DNA of 64,000 bases from Chloroflexota bacterium (GCA_016861025.1 BOKO01000002.1:248001-312000); one strand, 5' to 3'. Counted from the stretch's first letter, positions 16,940-27,472 are shown. The notes: generated from the sequence alone by a model not told the origin. Numbers and translations: made by a program.

Positions 16940-18060
16940 CGAATCAGACTCACTGCTGTCATTTGTCCTTGTTGCGCCTCTTCACCGGTGGTGGAGCCAC
17001 AGAATGTCACACAACTGCCAACTTCGCAATCCTTCGTCGCCAACACAGCTTTGCTCGTAATTGCTTTGACCGAACGCGGCATGCCGGGCTTTGGATTGAG
17101 CCGGAAGGTCTGAATCCAGCCTGTCACTTTGACGCAGCCAAAATCGGTGACATAGTAGGTTTCCGCCTCTTTTCCAGTGCAGTTGCTGCCCGATGCGCAG
17201 TTGATCGCAGTGAAAAGCGGCACAGCCACTGTTTGACCGGCGCGTGCATTGACATCATCTTTTACGCCAGCTTTGATGCCGCGCAGACCTGGAATGCACG
17301 CTGGCAACTTGACGCGTCCGCCGTAATCGCTGCGTAGACGACATGCCAGTTCCGACGCTCCACAACCGTTCGCCTTGCACGGGTCGGTGTAAACCTGTTC
17401 ACTGGGCGGCGGGTCTGGGAAATCCATCCACCCGCGCGAAACCGATGTCACCACCGTGAAATCGTCAGAGCCATCGCCATCCAGATCACAGATATAGCAA
17501 TCGCAGACAGGACGTTCCACCCCATTGATTTCACAGGATGCACCCACCTGGTCATTATCAGCATCCCAGATGACCACCGATTGACCACATTGTGCATCCC
17601 TGAAAAGACGAGCGTCGAGCGCCAACGGCCACAAGCCACAGGCGGAATCGGCTGCGCCACACGCAGCCCGGGCGGTTGCGCCGACTTCGACCGTGCCATG
17701 CTCGCCGCCCCAACCAAATACTCGCCCCAACATGACCGCGGCGTTCGTGCGCGCAGTCACCGAAACACGGTTGCCTTGAACGGAGACCGTGCTGAGCGCC
17801 AGATCCTCGTTGTTGAGACCGTTGCGACGCATGAAATCGTTGGCTTTGTTGGTTGCACTCTGGGCGCCGCGACCGAGACATAATTCGCGCGCCGCCGCCA
17901 GCGCGCCCGCATCCGCTGCATTTTGCAATTGACGGCGTACAGCATACACGTTTCCAGCTTCGATGGCAATCGCCACAAACGCAAGCAAAACCATGAACAT
18001 CAGCGCAAACTGAAGCAATGCCTGCCCATGCTCGTGGCGCAGATGGTTTTGCATGTTCAT
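16936..18060 (-). CDS. TadG-like Flp pilus minor protein
   Basis: 374 residues. The N-terminus is a type IV pilin-like entry: a charged lead NHLRHEHGQALLQFALMFMV followed by the hydrophobic helix to about 35, then the TadG signature GNVYAVRRQLQNAADAGALA. The long C-terminal domain (about 80-360) is exported and cysteine-rich, with many CDCYICD-, GCGA- and CRL-type cysteines that probably form disulfides outside. TadG-like proteins are minor components of the Tad secretion and pilus machine. The gene is coupled by 4 bp overlaps to both the tadE gene upstream and the prepilin peptidase gene downstream. Confidence 0.85.
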   Translation of the reverse strand: MNMQNHLRHEHGQALLQFALMFMVLLAFVAIAIEAGNVYAVRRQLQNAADAGALAAARELCLGRGAQSATNKANDFMRRNGLNNEDLALSTVSVQGNRVSVTARTNAAVMLGRVFGWGGEHGTVEVGATARAACGAADSACGLWPLALDARLFRDAQCGQSVVIWDADNDQVGASCEINGVERPVCDCYICDLDGDGSDDFTVVTSVSRGWMDFPDPPPSEQVYTDPCKANGCGASELACRLRSDYGGRVKLPACIPGLRGIKAGVKDDVNARAGQTVAVPLFTAINCASGSNCTGKEAETYYVTDFGCVKVTGWIQTFRLNPKPGMPRSVKAITSKAVLATKDCEVGSCVTFCGSTTGEEAQQGQMTAVSLIR

Positions 18061-18605
18061 GATCCACCCTGAGATGTATCCGCACCGTAGTGCATCATGG
18101 TGGCTGAGGCGCTGATCGGGATGTCACCCAGACCGAGCAGCTCGCCGAACTGCGATCGATAGAGTACACTGACGCGCACCGTGACCGGTGTGCCTGGAGC
18201 CGGGCAGCCAGTCGCCGGATCTGGCGAAATCACCACATCACGCGGAAGGATGTTGACAGCTATGCTGCTGCCGCCGCCTATGACTCCTTCTCCGATTGAG
18301 CCTGGCTCGTTGACCGCTGCCTTGATAATGGCGTTGCGCAACGCAGTGCGGTTGCCGCCGGTGCAGGGCAACCGGCCGTAAAGTCGGGCGCCCTCTCGCG
18401 AGGCATTTAACACGACGCCGTAATGCTGGTACGCCAGCCCCAGATCAACTGCACCAACAACAAATGAAAGCATGAGGGTGATGACAAACACCATCTCGAT
18501 CAGATTCGACCCGCGCTCGTTGCGCAGATGACCAAACCACCTGCGCTGCGTGGGCGTCGAATTATTCGAGCGTGAGTCTGTCATCGGTGTGTTTGTCGTG
18601 TCCAT
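18057..18605 (-). CDS. TadE-like pseudopilin
   Basis: 182 residues from the ATG at 18605, which has AGAGGTGG just upstream; an earlier in-frame start at 18641 is less likely. After a polar, Ser/Thr-rich N-terminus of about 30 residues comes the TadE signature NERGSNLIEMVFVITLML and a single hydrophobic helix. Then GLAYQHYGVVLNASREGARL is the typical TadE post-helix motif. The rest is a small exported domain. It is expected to be cleaved by the prepilin peptidase and to act as a minor pseudopilin. Its stop overlaps the tadG-like start by 4 bp. It is the second TadE-like gene of the locus. Confidence 0.87.
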   Translation of the reverse strand: MDTTNTPMTDSRSNNSTPTQRRWFGHLRNERGSNLIEMVFVITLMLSFVVGAVDLGLAYQHYGVVLNASREGARLYGRLPCTGGNRTALRNAIIKAAVNEPGSIGEGVIGGGSSIAVNILPRDVVISPDPATGCPAPGTPVTVRVSVLYRSQFGELLGLGDIPISASATMMHYGADTSQGGS

Positions 18606-18912
18606 AACCACCTCTCGGATCCATACAAAAAAGGGATGCATCCAACCGAAATTTCAAATCACTCGCGCACGTCCTACAACCATACCCTTCTAGATTGTAA
18701 ACTAACTCGATCTGCCGCTGCCACCGCCAAAATACGTATTCCTGCACTCAAAGCTAGTTCTTTTAGCCCTTGTGCATGAGAAGCAGCCACTTCACATGAA
18801 TACACAGGCATTGAGATTTCGTAAGGTTATGTCTGCAAGTAACCAATCATCAGAAATCCGTAGTTGCCTCGAGCGTGTAACCGATGAATGCAGTGCATCC
18901 ATCGCTATGGAT
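18606..18912. other. Gap inside the Tad locus
   Basis: About 300 bp between the cpaF and tadE genes. No convincing gene was seen on either strand, only short overlapping frames. As the largest break within the minus-strand locus it could hold a second promoter for tadE-tadG-peptidase-DUF192, but no clear -35/-10 pair was found. Confidence 0.45.
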
Positions 18913-20268
18913 TCATCGCCGCGCTCGCCCCGGATCTGTTGGCATAAAGGTCGAAGGTTGAATGAAGAGGCCAGCCGCTTCGAGGCGAGAGTAGAATTTC
19001 GGTCGCACGCCTGTCGGCGTGAAGTAGCCCTGCACCTTGCCATTTTCGACCGTGGTCTGCACAAATTGAAAGATGTCCTGCATCACAATTGTGTCGCCTT
19101 CCATGCCTTGCACTTCGGCGATTTGCACGATCTTGCGCGAACCATCCGACAGGCGACCGAGATGCACAATCAGGTCAAAAGCTGACGCAATCTGTTCGCG
19201 AATCGCACGCAGCGGCAGATCCATGCCTGCCATCAGCACCATTGTCTCGACGCGGCGCAGCGTATCGCGCGCGCTATTGGAGTGGACAGTCGTCAGCGAA
19301 CCTTCGTGACCGGTGTTCATTGCCTGTAACATGTCCAACGTTTCGGCGCCGCGCACCTCGCCAACGACAATGCGGTCGGGGCGCATGCGCAAGGCATTCA
19401 CTACCAGTTGGCGAATGGTGATCTGCCCCTTGCCTTCGACATTGGCAGGACGCGCTTCCAAACGCACGACATGTTGTTGCTGCAGGCGCAACTCGGCGGC
19501 GTCCTCGATGGTCAGGATACGCTCGCCCTCGGGAATGAATGAGGATAGCGCGTTGAGCACTGTCGTTTTACCGGTGCCGGTGCCGCCAGAAACAACGATG
19601 TTGAGCGCCGCTTTGACGCATGCGCGCAGGAAATCGGCGATGCCCGGGGTCATGGCGCCCTTTTTGATCAACTCGTCCGGGGTCAGCGCGTGCTTGGGAA
19701 ATTTGCGGATGCTGATCGTCGGGCCGTTCAACGCCAGCGGTGGAATGATGACATTGACGCGCGAACCGTCGGGTAGACGCGCATCGACCATTGGGCTGCT
19801 CTCGTCGACGCGGCGACCGAGCGGCGCCACGATGCGTTCGATGACGCGCATCACATCGTCGTTGTCGCGGAACTTGACGCTGCTCAACTCTAGCTTGCCG
19901 CCGCGTTCAATGTAGACGGTGCTCGGACCATTAACCATGATCTCAGAAACCAGATCGTCCGCCAACAGCGCTTCCAGCGGCCCAAGACCGAGAATATCAG
20001 CCAGCATCTGTTCGAAGATGTCGGTGCGCTCCAGGCGGCTCATGGGCAAACCAAATTCAGCCAGCGTCTCGTTGAAGAGTCGCTCGACAACCTGACGAAC
20101 TTCAGCGCTGTCGCCGCGTGTGGCGGACGGATGGATCTCCGCCAGTAGCCGCTGCTGCACCCGGTCACGCAGCTGAATATAGGCAGTGTTGCCGCTTGTG
20201 CGTTCGCCAGGCAATCGCGCCGGGCGTACACGACCATCGATCTCGGCTGGACTCTTTAAATTGAACAT
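18913..20268 (-). CDS. cpaF: Tad pilus assembly ATPase (CpaF/TadA)
   Basis: 451 residues, full length for the CpaF/TadA branch of secretion ATPases. Walker A is VVSGGTGTGKTTVLNALSS (about 235-253). The Asp box region is ERILTIEDAAELRL, and Walker B with the following His box is DRIVVGEVRGAETLDMLQAM then GHEGSLTTVHSNS. The N-terminal helical domain (about 30-110) is typical. The hexamer drives assembly of the Flp pilus from the cytoplasmic side together with the TadB/TadC membrane platform. In most tad operons tadA lies between tadZ and tadB; here it follows a TPR protein downstream of tadC. Confidence 0.95.
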   Translation of the reverse strand: MFNLKSPAEIDGRVRPARLPGERTSGNTAYIQLRDRVQQRLLAEIHPSATRGDSAEVRQVVERLFNETLAEFGLPMSRLERTDIFEQMLADILGLGPLEALLADDLVSEIMVNGPSTVYIERGGKLELSSVKFRDNDDVMRVIERIVAPLGRRVDESSPMVDARLPDGSRVNVIIPPLALNGPTISIRKFPKHALTPDELIKKGAMTPGIADFLRACVKAALNIVVSGGTGTGKTTVLNALSSFIPEGERILTIEDAAELRLQQQHVVRLEARPANVEGKGQITIRQLVVNALRMRPDRIVVGEVRGAETLDMLQAMNTGHEGSLTTVHSNSARDTLRRVETMVLMAGMDLPLRAIREQIASAFDLIVHLGRLSDGSRKIVQIAEVQGMEGDTIVMQDIFQFVQTTVENGKVQGYFTPTGVRPKFYSRLEAAGLFIQPSTFMPTDPGRARR

Positions 20269-20281
20269 CTCCTCACCTCAC

Positions 20282-22156
20282 CTATTTCACCCAGATAGGA
20301 TCGTATTCGGGCCAGGGAACGCGACTGATGTTGGTCGGATTGCGCCCGTGCTCATCCATTACATAGATTGCCAGTACACCTTCCCGATTCGAGAAGAAGG
20401 CGATCCGCTTGCTATCCGGCGACCAACTTGGATGCTTATCCCACTCCCAATCGTTGCGCACCAGAGAAACCTGTTCGGAACTGTCCGGCCGCGATTTCCA
20501 GATGTCGTCGGTGCCGTGTTCAGTCGTCACAAAGGCGATCCAGGCCCCGTCCGGCGACCAAACAGGATCATAGGCAATTGCAGTCGAGAAGCGCGTCACC
20601 GGGCGTGGCGGCAGGTTCCCAAACTGCGTGGTGTAAGGTAGATGCAGAATAATTTGCGCTCTGCCGTCCACGTCCGCCGTTGAGACGCGATAGACTTTAT
20701 CTGGCGAGTAGCGCTCGGATTCGCGCAGTTCCTCGAAAGCCTTATCATAGAGCTTGAAACTGCCAAGATACTGCCGGTTTGAGCCATCCGGATCCATGAC
20801 ATAATATCCGGGCTGATCGGGGTTGTCCGCCTTAAAGATGATGCGGTTGCGGAACATCTGCAGCGGCAATGGCGTAGCCGTCGGCGTGGCGGTCGGCGGC
20901 TCCGGCGACGGGCCGGGCGTCGGCGTCATCGTTGGCGTCGGCGTCGGCGTCAACAATGGGATGACGGTGCTCGCTTTGATGCAGGCGCTGGTGGTCTCGG
21001 GTAGTGGAAGCTGACACGCCTGGCTGTACATGTCATAGGCGTTGATCAGGTCGTTGTTGTTGAAATAGATGTCGCCGGCGCCGATATAGGCGACAAAGAG
21101 CATCGACGCCGTCGTATCGCCGAAGTAGTTTGGCCGTTCGGTGTAGACGGCGCGCAGCAGATTCACCGCCTCAAGCCAGCGTTGCTGGTCAAAAATCTCC
21201 TTGCCGCGCATGAAATTGGCAACCAACCGCGCCTCGGTGATCGCTTCGGGGGCATTGGGTTTTTGTTTCAAGGCGGCGTTGAAAAAGTCGCGCGCCAGCG
21301 GCGCTTCGGCTGGCGCTGGCGGCGTCTTTTCCAGGATGCGCTGGCCCTGACGCAAGTTGAGACTATAAAGCAGATCGGCTACTTCATTGCGCCGGAAGTT
21401 GATGTCCATGGCCTGAATCTGCATCAGTGCATTGGTGGCTTCGGCGTCAAGACCGAGCTGGTGGAGCTTGAGCGCCTGTTCCATCAGCGCGTCCAAATCC
21501 TGTAGATGGCGAATCTTGAGGATGCGACTGTTGATATCACGATAGCCCGGCGCACGAAGTTGCAGCGCACTGTACATCGAGAGCGCCAGGTCGCGGCGCC
21601 CGGCATTGTCGGCGGCGACCGCTTCATTGTAGAGCGCCGACAATTCGCGTTGTTTTGCCACTTCGACGAGACCGGCGGTCGCCTCGGCGTGGTCGGGCGC
21701 CAACGCCAGCAACGCATTGAAGCGCTGTTCGGCTGTATCGAAATCACCGGCGGCCAACGCTGCCTGCGCCTGATTGAGCAACTGCACCTGCTGGCGCTGC
21801 ATCTGCGCATTCGCCAACATGGGCATCAATTGCGCCCGAATCATCCAGAATCCAGCGACGAGCACAACCAGTGTGATGACAATCACGGCGGCGCGACCCA
21901 GCACTGCACGCCAGGGGATAATCCAACGTTTCTCTTTGACCTGGGTTTTGGCTTCCAATTGCGCCTTGAATTGTGCATCCTGGAGCATCTGCACAATGCG
22001 TGCGTCGCCGGGATAGCGCGTTTTCAATGTTTCCAGTAGACGGATTGCCTTTTCCCACTGTCCCATGTGAAAGTGGGTGGCAGCCTCCTGAAATTGTGGA
22101 TCGTCATATTCAGTGGAGTTTACGCCCAATGTCGCCGCCATGTGTTCCTCCTTCAC
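20282..22156 (-). CDS. Membrane-anchored TPR protein with C-terminal TolB/PD40-like propeller
   Basis: 624 residues in a clear order. A short cytoplasmic TPR-like unit (about 20-70, FQEAATHFHMGQWEKAIRLL) is followed by one membrane helix (about 88-110). Then come extracytoplasmic TPR repeats (about 120-395, e.g. ALAAGDFDTAEQRFNALLAL), a Pro/Thr linker of about 27 residues (around 400-427), and a beta-propeller portion with TolB/PD40 blades such as YDPVWSPDGAWIAFVT and HPSWSPDSKRIAFFSN. It sits inside the Tad locus between tadC and cpaF. It may replace the TPR lipoprotein TadD, which in diderms helps the secretin. Such a fusion is not a named family to my knowledge. Confidence 0.8.
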   Translation of the reverse strand: MKEEHMAATLGVNSTEYDDPQFQEAATHFHMGQWEKAIRLLETLKTRYPGDARIVQMLQDAQFKAQLEAKTQVKEKRWIIPWRAVLGRAAVIVITLVVLVAGFWMIRAQLMPMLANAQMQRQQVQLLNQAQAALAAGDFDTAEQRFNALLALAPDHAEATAGLVEVAKQRELSALYNEAVAADNAGRRDLALSMYSALQLRAPGYRDINSRILKIRHLQDLDALMEQALKLHQLGLDAEATNALMQIQAMDINFRRNEVADLLYSLNLRQGQRILEKTPPAPAEAPLARDFFNAALKQKPNAPEAITEARLVANFMRGKEIFDQQRWLEAVNLLRAVYTERPNYFGDTTASMLFVAYIGAGDIYFNNNDLINAYDMYSQACQLPLPETTSACIKASTVIPLLTPTPTPTMTPTPGPSPEPPTATPTATPLPLQMFRNRIIFKADNPDQPGYYVMDPDGSNRQYLGSFKLYDKAFEELRESERYSPDKVYRVSTADVDGRAQIILHLPYTTQFGNLPPRPVTRFSTAIAYDPVWSPDGAWIAFVTTEHGTDDIWKSRPDSSEQVSLVRNDWEWDKHPSWSPDSKRIAFFSNREGVLAIYVMDEHGRNPTNISRVPWPEYDPIWVK

Positions 22157-22164
22157 GAATGTGC

Positions 22165-22195
22165 GCCCCGTGTTGCGTGTTCCGTGTTGCGCAGC
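22165..22195. repeat. GTGTTGCGTG-type repeat copy
   Basis: The sequence CCGTGTTGCGTGTTCCGTG followed by TTGCGC, in the gap between tadC and the TPR gene, belongs to the same word family as the repeats at 9160 and 25513. It has no inverted partner here. Confidence 0.45.
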
Positions 22196-23140
22196 CTACT
22201 TTGCCATCGAACTGAGTGATTCCATCATCATCGGCACAACCGGGCCCAAGACAACGATGAAAAGCGCCGGGAAGATGAAGAGCACCAACACCAGCACGAT
22301 CTTGACGGTGGCGCCATGCGCCTGTTCTTCAGCCAGCTGGCGTCGTTTGAGACGCATTTGATCGGACTGAACGTGGAGCACCTGTGCGATGCTCATGCCC
22401 AGCGTGTTTGACTGGATCAACACGGCGATGAAGGTGCTCAATTCGGGAACCTGGTTGCGTTCGGACATGTGCCGCAACGCCTCGTTGCGCGGGACGCCAA
22501 CGCGCAGCTCGCTGACGGCGCGACGAAATTCCTGAGTCAGCGCGTTGTTCCACTGTTCCCCGACGCGCAGCATCGCCGATTCAAAAGCCAGACCAGCCTC
22601 GACGCCGATTGTGAGCATGTCGAGCGCATCGGGGAGCGCGCGGCGAATTTCGATCTTGCGCTTCTTGATGCGCTGGTTAAGCCAGAGTTTGGGCAGCATA
22701 AAGCCGACAAACAGGGCGATAAAGGCGTTGCGCAGCGCCACCAGCAGCGGCTCACCATGTCCAAGCAGCAGAAAGTAGCCGGCGCCGGCGCCCACCGCCA
22801 TCACGACGCGCAACCCGACAAAATCGATTGCTGTCAGATTGCCCGGGCTGCCTGCCTGAATCAGGGTCGTAGTGATTTTGTCAAGATTTTGCTGTGGCAA
22901 CAGACCAGCCACCCATGTGCTCAGGCGATGAAAGAGCGGCAGCACCATCCGCTGCATAAACGAGCGATCCGTCGTATCGTCGCTAACCCTGGAAAGATCC
23001 ATCATTCCTTCCATGCGTTCGGCTACGGCGCGCGGCGCCTGCGATGGCGACAGCGCCATCCAGATGGCAACCACTGTGGCTGTCACCAGCAGGCCAAACA
23101 ACATTGGAGCCAACGTTCCGCTGATCAATTCGAGCATCAT
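22196..23140 (-). CDS. tadC: Tad pilus inner-membrane platform protein TadC
   Basis: 314 residues with a type II secretion system F domain (about 150-285): ALPDALDMLTIGVEAGLAFE is the hallmark of the TadB/TadC branch, followed by ALRHMSERNQVPELSTFIAV. Helices are at about 8-28 and 105-145, and a final pair is at 270-305. With TadB it makes the membrane platform on which the CpaF ATPase works. It follows tadB by about 120 bp, a gap that holds one copy of the GTGTTGCGTG repeat. The order tadB-tadC is the usual one. Confidence 0.92.
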   Translation of the reverse strand: MMLELISGTLAPMLFGLLVTATVVAIWMALSPSQAPRAVAERMEGMMDLSRVSDDTTDRSFMQRMVLPLFHRLSTWVAGLLPQQNLDKITTTLIQAGSPGNLTAIDFVGLRVVMAVGAGAGYFLLLGHGEPLLVALRNAFIALFVGFMLPKLWLNQRIKKRKIEIRRALPDALDMLTIGVEAGLAFESAMLRVGEQWNNALTQEFRRAVSELRVGVPRNEALRHMSERNQVPELSTFIAVLIQSNTLGMSIAQVLHVQSDQMRLKRRQLAEEQAHGATVKIVLVLVLFIFPALFIVVLGPVVPMMMESLSSMAK

Positions 23141-23177
23141 CTCGCCACCATTCTCTCTTCTTTACTCACCGCCAGCC

Positions 23178-23212
23178 GATGTGGGCGTGTTGCGTGGTGC
23201 GTCGCGTGGCGG
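23178..23212. repeat. GTGTTGCGTGGTGCGTC-type repeat copy
   Basis: Between tadB and tadC, a run of GTG(T/G)TGCGTG words of the same family as at 9160, 22165 and 25513. It is a single-sided copy without a clear hairpin. Confidence 0.42.
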
Positions 23213-23259
23213 AATCGTGCATATTAGCATCACCCCTCGCAACTTGCCCTTGCTCTTCT

Positions 23260-24210
<951 letters not shown>

Positions 24211-24213
24211 AGC

Positions 24214-25476
24214 TCACCTCGCTGCACTGACTGAACTGATGCGACGGAACATGCGGCTGAAGGGGTTGGAGGGCTGCACCGTCTCCACAGTTTCTTCAAT
24301 TGCGGCGCCGGGCTGACGCATGACGCCAGCCACAAACATCGTCGCAAACTCTTCGATGGCGCGCGCCACGGCGCTGCGCCGATGGCTGAGATAAAGCGGC
24401 ACACCGCGGTTGACGCTGAGGCTGACCAACGGCTGGTCGTCAGGAATCGTTTGGCGGATGCGCACATGCAGCCGATTTTCAATGTCGCCTTTATCGACGC
24501 CGCCGTTGATGCCGGCGCGGTTGAGCACCAGCCAGATGCGATCTTCGGGGTAGCCGCGCGCCACCAGTTGGTCAAACAACAGCCGCGTGTTGCGCAGACA
24601 GACCAATTCGGGCAGAACGGTCATCACGATATAGTCGGCGCTGTCCAGAAAGGCGTATCCGCTCTCATCCTGCAGTGCACCCAGGTCGATGATGACCCAG
24701 TCGAACATTATGCGCAGTTGGGAAACGATCTGCTCGACCTGGGGCAGGCTGATGTCCATCGAGCCATAGATCGGGGGCGGCGCCAACAGCACGCTCAAGC
24801 CGGAGCTGTGATTCGCCAACACGCTTGCCACCAGGTCTTTGTCGAGACGAGAGGCGCGCGCCAGCAGCGTGTTGATGTCGCGCTCCCCTTCCAGGTTGAG
24901 CACGACGTCAAGCGCTGGCGCAGCGTAGTCGGCATCGACCATGGCGACGCGCTGACCGGTCTGTTCCTGGATGGCGAGCGCCGTGTTGACCGCCATCATC
25001 GTGCGGCCGGTGCCACCCTTAGGCCCGACAAAGACGACCACCTTGCCGATGCGCGTGATCTGGCTGGTTGGCTGGTCGGGTACGCGGTTCTCGGTCAGGA
25101 GCTGGTGAATGGTGCCCCAGAACTCCTCAGCCATCAACGGCTTGGTGACAAAGCCACGCGCGCCGCTCAGCACCGCCTGCCGCGCCACCGCCAGTCCGGT
25201 TTCAGCCACAATCACCATCGATACGGCGTTGGGCACCGAGACCACCATCTGGCGAATCACGATCGGTGCAGGCGTGCCGCTCAAGTCATCATCGACCAGC
25301 ACGAGGTGGGGGAGCAGATCCTCGGCGCGGCGCGCCGCCAGTTCGGGCTGCGTGATCCAGAAGAGCCGATGTTCGCCCGCATATTGAGCCAAAATCGTGC
25401 CGATCTGCTCGCGCAACCCTTCGGATTCAGACACCAGCAGCACACGCAAGGTGTCGCCCGGACTTATCCTTGCCAC
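24214..25476 (-). CDS. cpaE: CpaE/TadZ-like protein: receiver-like domain plus ParA/MinD-type ATPase
   Basis: 420 residues. The N-terminal part (about 8-130) resembles a response-regulator receiver with an acidic pocket in LVLVDDDLSG. Around 150-400 lies a MinD/ParA-type ATPase domain. Its P-loop reads FVGPKGGTGRTMMAVNTAL: the signature lysine of the deviant Walker A is kept but the second lysine is an arginine, so hydrolysis may be weak or absent. Later motifs are VAMVDADYAAPALDVVLNLE and FDWVIIDLGA. CpaE/TadZ places the pilus machine in the cell. It follows cpaB and precedes tadB. Confidence 0.88.
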   Translation of the reverse strand: MARISPGDTLRVLLVSESEGLREQIGTILAQYAGEHRLFWITQPELAARRAEDLLPHLVLVDDDLSGTPAPIVIRQMVVSVPNAVSMVIVAETGLAVARQAVLSGARGFVTKPLMAEEFWGTIHQLLTENRVPDQPTSQITRIGKVVVFVGPKGGTGRTMMAVNTALAIQEQTGQRVAMVDADYAAPALDVVLNLEGERDINTLLARASRLDKDLVASVLANHSSGLSVLLAPPPIYGSMDISLPQVEQIVSQLRIMFDWVIIDLGALQDESGYAFLDSADYIVMTVLPELVCLRNTRLLFDQLVARGYPEDRIWLVLNRAGINGGVDKGDIENRLHVRIRQTIPDDQPLVSLSVNRGVPLYLSHRRSAVARAIEEFATMFVAGVMRQPGAAIEETVETVQPSNPFSRMFRRISSVSAAR

Positions 25477-25512
25477 GTCTTGCCCCCTCTCCTCACGTTT
25501 TTGCTACGTGCT

Positions 25513-25565
25513 GCGTGTTGCATATTTCGTGGTTCGTGGAATTGCATCCATCGTATGCAACACGC
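25513..25565. repeat. GTGTTGCGTG-type hairpin between cpaB and cpaE
   Basis: GCGTGTTGCAT (25513-25523) pairs perfectly with ATGCAACACGC (25555-25565). It is a hairpin version of the recurrent intergenic repeat family. Its position inside the Tad operon could affect transcript processing. Confidence 0.6.
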
Positions 25566-25574
25566 CACACTTTC

Positions 25575-26387
25575 CTACCGTCCTGCGCCGGTCGGGATGC
25601 TGTAGCGGTTGATCAGATAGTCGATGTCGACCGGGTCGATCTCGAAGGGACGCTCGACGCCAGGTGCGCGCAGCACAAAGTCGACGATGCCTCCTGCATC
25701 CATTGCATATTTGAGCGTCAGCGCATCTTGCGGCGCCAGCGTCACCAGCAACGAATCCGGACGCACGGCCGCCGGCGCCGCTTGCTGTGCATCGCCAGCG
25801 TCGAGCGGTCGGATGGCGCCGACCATCTCAACGATGGTGATGTTTTGCAGCAGCGCAAAGGTCGCCTGCTCGTCGCCTTCATCCTCGCCGCCGGCGCCGA
25901 TGCCGCGGTTTTCGGGGAAGGAGAGCGAGTAGAGAATGTCGATGCGGTCGCCCGGTTTGAGCACGCCGACGCGACTCATCAAATCCTGTCCTGGAATCGC
26001 CATCAACACCTGATCTTGATTGAGAAAGAGCGCGCTGCGTCCGTCGGCGCTGCTCACATTCGGATCGACCAGCTTTTGCGACAACACCGGCTCACCAGCA
26101 TACATGGGAACCAGCGTAAGCTTGCCTACCGCAGCGTCGAGCGAGTCGAGCATGCCGTCGGGGGCCGAGGCCGCCGGCACATCGATCATCGTCAAATCTT
26201 CCTGCGTCAACAACGTGCGCGGCTGGATCGTGCGTGCGGCGGCTACAATCGTGAGCGATGGGCCGGCCGTGTCGGCGACGATCGGCGTTTCGGCCACGCG
26301 CGTCAACGTCGAATAGGCGACAAAGCCGGCCAGCAGCGCCAGGATGATGCCGGCCAGAAACCAGATAAACCCTCTCAACCGTGACAT
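25575..26387 (-). CDS. cpaB: Flp pilus assembly protein CpaB/RcpC (SAF domain)
   Basis: 270 residues. A single N-terminal membrane helix (about 6-28, GFIWFLAGIILALLAGFVAY) is followed by the SAF domain (about 45-115, with VAARTIQPRTLLTQEDLTMI) and then the RcpC/CpaB domain (about 115-235, with LKPGDRIDILYS). In diderms CpaB links the secretin to the inner membrane or modifies pilin. Here no secretin gene is present, so it probably acts on the outer face of a single membrane or in the wall. It lies between a tadE-like gene and cpaE. Confidence 0.9.
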   Translation of the reverse strand: MSRLRGFIWFLAGIILALLAGFVAYSTLTRVAETPIVADTAGPSLTIVAAARTIQPRTLLTQEDLTMIDVPAASAPDGMLDSLDAAVGKLTLVPMYAGEPVLSQKLVDPNVSSADGRSALFLNQDQVLMAIPGQDLMSRVGVLKPGDRIDILYSLSFPENRGIGAGGEDEGDEQATFALLQNITIVEMVGAIRPLDAGDAQQAAPAAVRPDSLLVTLAPQDALTLKYAMDAGGIVDFVLRAPGVERPFEIDPVDIDYLINRYSIPTGAGR

Positions 26388-26418
26388 GAGTGCGCCTTTT
26401 CCTTCCTGTGCCCTGCGG

Positions 26419-26829
<411 letters not shown>

Positions 26830-26916
26830 ACTCACCTCTTTTGGCCTGATCTTTGCCGACATTGAACGTCGGCGCCCTTTGCCAGTGTTGGATCAGACAA
26901 ATACTGCTGTTGCTAA

Positions 26917-27111
26917 TCAACCGCCAGATGTTGCGTTCTGAACCGCAGCAGACAGCGCCTCCCACATGGACTGGATCGAGCCGCCCAACGCCATCAGTGC
27001 GGCCACCGCAGCAAGCGCCAGCAGACCGGCGATCAGCGCATACTCGATGAGGTCCTGCCCCTCTTCACGTTCCATGTAGGACTTGAGAATCAGATAGTAG
27101 TACGTAAACAT
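26917..27111 (-). CDS. flp: Flp/Fap-type major pilin
   Basis: 64 residues from the ATG at 27111, chosen because AGGAGG lies 6 bases upstream; the longer frame to 27180 adds 23 residues unlike any Flp leader. The Flp signature is complete: a basic, Tyr-rich leader ending MEREEG, then QDLIEYALIAGLLALAAVAA with the conserved E-Y pair used in Flp pilins, one hydrophobic helix, and a short Gly/Ser tail. The prepilin peptidase should cut after the glycine. As first gene of the locus with the best ribosome-binding site it is expected to be the most highly made product. Confidence 0.92.
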   Translation of the reverse strand: MFTYYYLILKSYMEREEGQDLIEYALIAGLLALAAVAALMALGGSIQSMWEALSAAVQNATSGG

Positions 27112-27180
27112 GGTGCTCCTCCTATGAGCAAAAGACTTGGATTTTTTCTGCCTTACCAACTGACTGTTTGTATTCTGCAA

Positions 27181-27200
27181 GCGTCATGTACCGGTGACGC
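27181..27200. promoter_or_regulatory. Palindrome upstream of flp
   Basis: GCGTCA-TGTACCGG-TGACGC forms a 6-8-6 inverted repeat 70 bp before the flp start codon, in the region where its promoter should be. It may be an operator; no matching regulator is encoded here. Confidence 0.4.
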
Positions 27201-27472
27201 ATTACATACACGCTCTGGCGTTCGGTCTGTTTACACCTGTCTGGTGCGCCCGCCGTTCGCCGTCTTTCTAGTAAAGATGGTACCGGTTTCTCTGAGAAAT
27301 GCCATCGGTCTATTGGTAGAACCTGGCTGTAGATTTGGTAGGACATTTGTTGGTTCTGGGTCTGGCGTCAGGATTGCCATTCTTGCACCGCATGTGCAGC
27401 ATGTCGCAAGTGTAGAGTGGGAAGACGGAGAGCGAGGCTCTGATCGACGAGGTTGTTTGAAAAGAGTGTTGC

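Noticed and set aside
18772..19185. Plus-strand frame of 137 codons overlapping the end of cpaF
   Set aside because: No family sequence; most of it is antisense to the well-supported ATPase gene.
20870..20960. Possible short tandem repeats suggesting a CRISPR array
   Set aside because: The units are codon-level repeats of a TPTPT linker with no spacers of constant length; no cas genes are present.
20823..21014. A plus-strand frame of Gly/Val repeats resembling a repetitive structural protein
   Set aside because: It is the complement of the Pro/Thr linker of the TPR/propeller gene; low complexity explains the repeats.
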